7,814 nucleotides of DNA from Eubacterium sp. (lineage in GTDB: Bacteria > Bacillota > Clostridia > Lachnospirales > Lachnospiraceae), in assembly GCA_024681495.1 (NCBI GenBank), contig JAILAS010000186.1, positions 1 to 7,814 on the forward strand. The letters are read 5' to 3'. Positions 7,201-7,814 of this stretch are shown here, piece by piece (the stretch's first letter is position 1; each line of letters begins with the position of its first letter). Position numbers and translations under genes: made by a program. The notes beneath the pieces were generated by a model, which searched no databases, was not told the origin of the DNA, and worked only from the letters and a program-made list of their open reading frames with translations.

Positions 7201-7772
7201 AGCGGCACGCATTCCTGACCACCCAGCGCGACGACATCGAGAAGGCTAAGGAGAACCTCATAACCGTAATCAACGACCTCGATACCGGCATGCGCAAGCA
7301 GTTCGACAGGGAGTTCGACAGGATCCGCAAGGAGTTCCAGAGGGTATTTACCGTCCTCTTCGGAGGAGGAAAGGGTAACCTCGAGCTGGTCGAGGGCGAA
7401 GACCTCCTCGAGGCCGGCATCGAGATAAACGCTCAGCCGCCCGGCAAGAAGCTCCAGAACATGATGCAGCTGTCCGGTGGCGAGAAGGCGCTTGTTGCGA
7501 TAAGCCTGCTCTTTGCCATCCAGAATTTGAAACCCTCGCCCTTCTGCCTCCTCGACGAGATCGAGGCCGCGCTGGACGAGCCCAACGTAGACAGATTTGC
7601 CAAGTATCTTAGAAAGCTCTCGGTGAACACGCAGTTCATCGTAATCACGCACAGGCGAGGCACGATGAATTCGGCCGACCGGCTCTATGGCATCACCATG
7701 CAGGAGAAGGGCGTGTCGGTTCAGGTGTCGGTGAACCTCGTGGAGGATTCGCTGGACGAGGAGAGCGCATAA
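4203..7772 (+). CDS. smc: Chromosome partition protein SMC
   Basis: SMC is the ATPase core of the SMC-ScpA-ScpB condensin, which loops and segregates chromosomes. The product has 1189 residues, full length for the family. In order: the N-terminal head has Walker A GPNGSGKSN (31-39) and the GQGQIDKILSGKPEDRRELF segment. A long Glu/Lys-rich coiled-coil arm runs from about 170 to 510. The hinge follows from about 520 (GILGVVADIIEV) to about 670, including GGSITGG near 659. The returning arm runs to about 1010. The C-terminal head has the ABC signature LSGGEKALVA (from 1090), Walker B FCLLDEIEAALDEPN with Asp1118 and Glu1119, and the ITHRRGTM H-loop. All ATPase motifs are intact. Translation starts within the end of rnc, with GGAG 7 bases upstream. 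Its partner genes scpA and scpB are not in the window. Confidence 0.98.
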   Translation: MYLKRIELAGFKSFAGKSVFEFHNGITGIVGPNGSGKSNVADAVRWVLGEQKVKQLRSASMQDVIFAGTEARKPLSYAYVAITLDNSDHSLDTDYTEVTVARRIYRSGESEYLINGTSCRLKDVQELFYDTGIGKEGYSIIGQGQIDKILSGKPEDRRELFDEAAGIVKYKRRKAAAQKKLESHRDNLLRVGDIINELERELTPLKEQSETAKIYLSKKEELKNLDIHYYIRRVDELKAQMESITEKEKNLEAEAEDTEKQLEALKKDFEKSEKDREEVEALIEKTREDKNRAAQQKTALIHEIDLLNEQIKNADASAERFVQRMDKLSAEKEERTAQKTRANEEFEKNEKTLYETVNTLNGIRQELDEIKKQSSETTEKIEAGKRQILEITEQRTHIEADRERLKTIGEQTESEKQKLVYRKEQVNEDSKELKELIELKRREEEEAKAVLSKHLKGRDNLFRTLNELGDRRNLLNDRAATLNDEKIKAASRLESLNNMAERYEGYSQSVKQVMSRKKANSGILGVVADIIEVDKKYETAIETALGGNIRNIVTDDEDTARDMIEYLKKNKYGRATFLPLTSVRKRNDEKEREVLGEKGVIDLAPRLVKAQKKYDNVISFLLGQIIVVDTVDNALALARRHDYSLRMVTLSGELLSPGGSITGGAFKGSGNLLGRRREIEELEEKIRKLTDDKKEVDDELREIHDRRAEIRGRRDDIQDDIKAAEIALNEVKSEIARMERDIEDKEEELGLIDREFIKIEEYMVTLEKEGSDVNAASEDADVRCEEIARENALLIDSLSEVSEKTNRLEEDMRRILQEEAALREKRDFSRQDLERVEKEIEKLAEEEAELTRTRDEAKGSSEEKKEQIETIKKTIEDFEKADADFDKAIEEAVAKKEAMSGSHNAYMEKREDLIRKGGELEKEGERLNHQMEAAREKTDRQHAYMWEEYELTYHNARELIGEDEKTPENLEASTRRLRDDIKALGVVNVNAIEEYREVSERHAFLTTQRDDIEKAKENLITVINDLDTGMRKQFDREFDRIRKEFQRVFTVLFGGGKGNLELVEGEDLLEAGIEINAQPPGKKLQNMMQLSGGEKALVAISLLFAIQNLKPSPFCLLDEIEAALDEPNVDRFAKYLRKLSVNTQFIVITHRRGTMNSADRLYGITMQEKGVSVQVSVNLVEDSLDEESA

Positions 7773-7782
7773 GGGAGAAGCC

Positions 7783-7814
7783 ATGGAAGAAGAGATTCTC
7801 GAAAACAGCATACA
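7783..7814 (+). CDS. Start of a further gene, probably ftsY (3' end outside window)
   Basis: Only ten codons are visible (MEEEILENSI). GGGAG (7773-7777) sits 5 bases before the ATG, and the gene begins 10 bases after the smc stop, so it is the next member of the operon. In many Firmicutes the gene after smc is ftsY, the signal recognition particle receptor GTPase, whose N-terminus is often acidic. The visible Glu-rich start agrees with this. The identity is inferred from gene order, not from conserved domains. Confidence 0.55.
   Translation, partial: MEEEILENSI

Noticed and set aside
6906..7811. Antisense open frame of 301 codons opposite the smc C-terminus
   Set aside because: It overlaps the intact ATPase motifs of smc on the other strand, and its composition is explained by smc codon bias.

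Overview
The window reads as chromosomal DNA of a Gram-positive anaerobe of the Clostridia, most likely Lachnospiraceae or a close relative. This is inferred from three things: a large single-chain clostridial-type PurL, strong AGGAGG-type ribosome binding sites, and the gene order plsX-acpP-rnc-smc-(ftsY). Coding GC content is moderately high, and lysine is written almost only as AAG. No database comparison was possible, so the taxon is an inference.

Layout, all genes on the + strand. (1) Positions 2-1519 hold the C-terminal part of purL (FGAM synthase), including its complete glutaminase domain. (2) Positions 1520-1689 form a compact regulatory region. It has a near-consensus sigma-A promoter (TTGACA-17-TATACT), two copies of the palindrome GTTAG-N6-CTAAC (one lying on the -10 box), and a perfect 13-bp hairpin between them. 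(3) Positions 1690-1971 encode a 93-residue DUF2325-family protein of unknown function, closed by a strong intrinsic terminator at 1998-2029. (4) From 2127 runs a housekeeping cluster: plsX (phospholipid precursor synthesis), acpP (acyl carrier protein), rnc (RNase III), smc (chromosome condensation ATPase), and the first codons of what is probably ftsY. A hairpin with a weak U-tract separates acpP from rnc. rnc and smc overlap by 11 bases, and the next gene starts 10 bases after smc.

How the genes fit together: PlsX and AcpP act together in making acyl-phosphate from acyl-ACP for phosphatidic acid synthesis. RNase III, SMC and FtsY are the usual downstream partners in Firmicutes, covering RNA processing, chromosome segregation and membrane targeting. 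The DUF2325 gene is an independently transcribed unit, with its own promoter and terminator, between purL and this cluster. It is the only part of the window that looks accessory or poorly described, and its control region is the most interesting signal. I see no mobile element, CRISPR array, tRNA or rRNA, and no gap longer than 300 bases without a gene.
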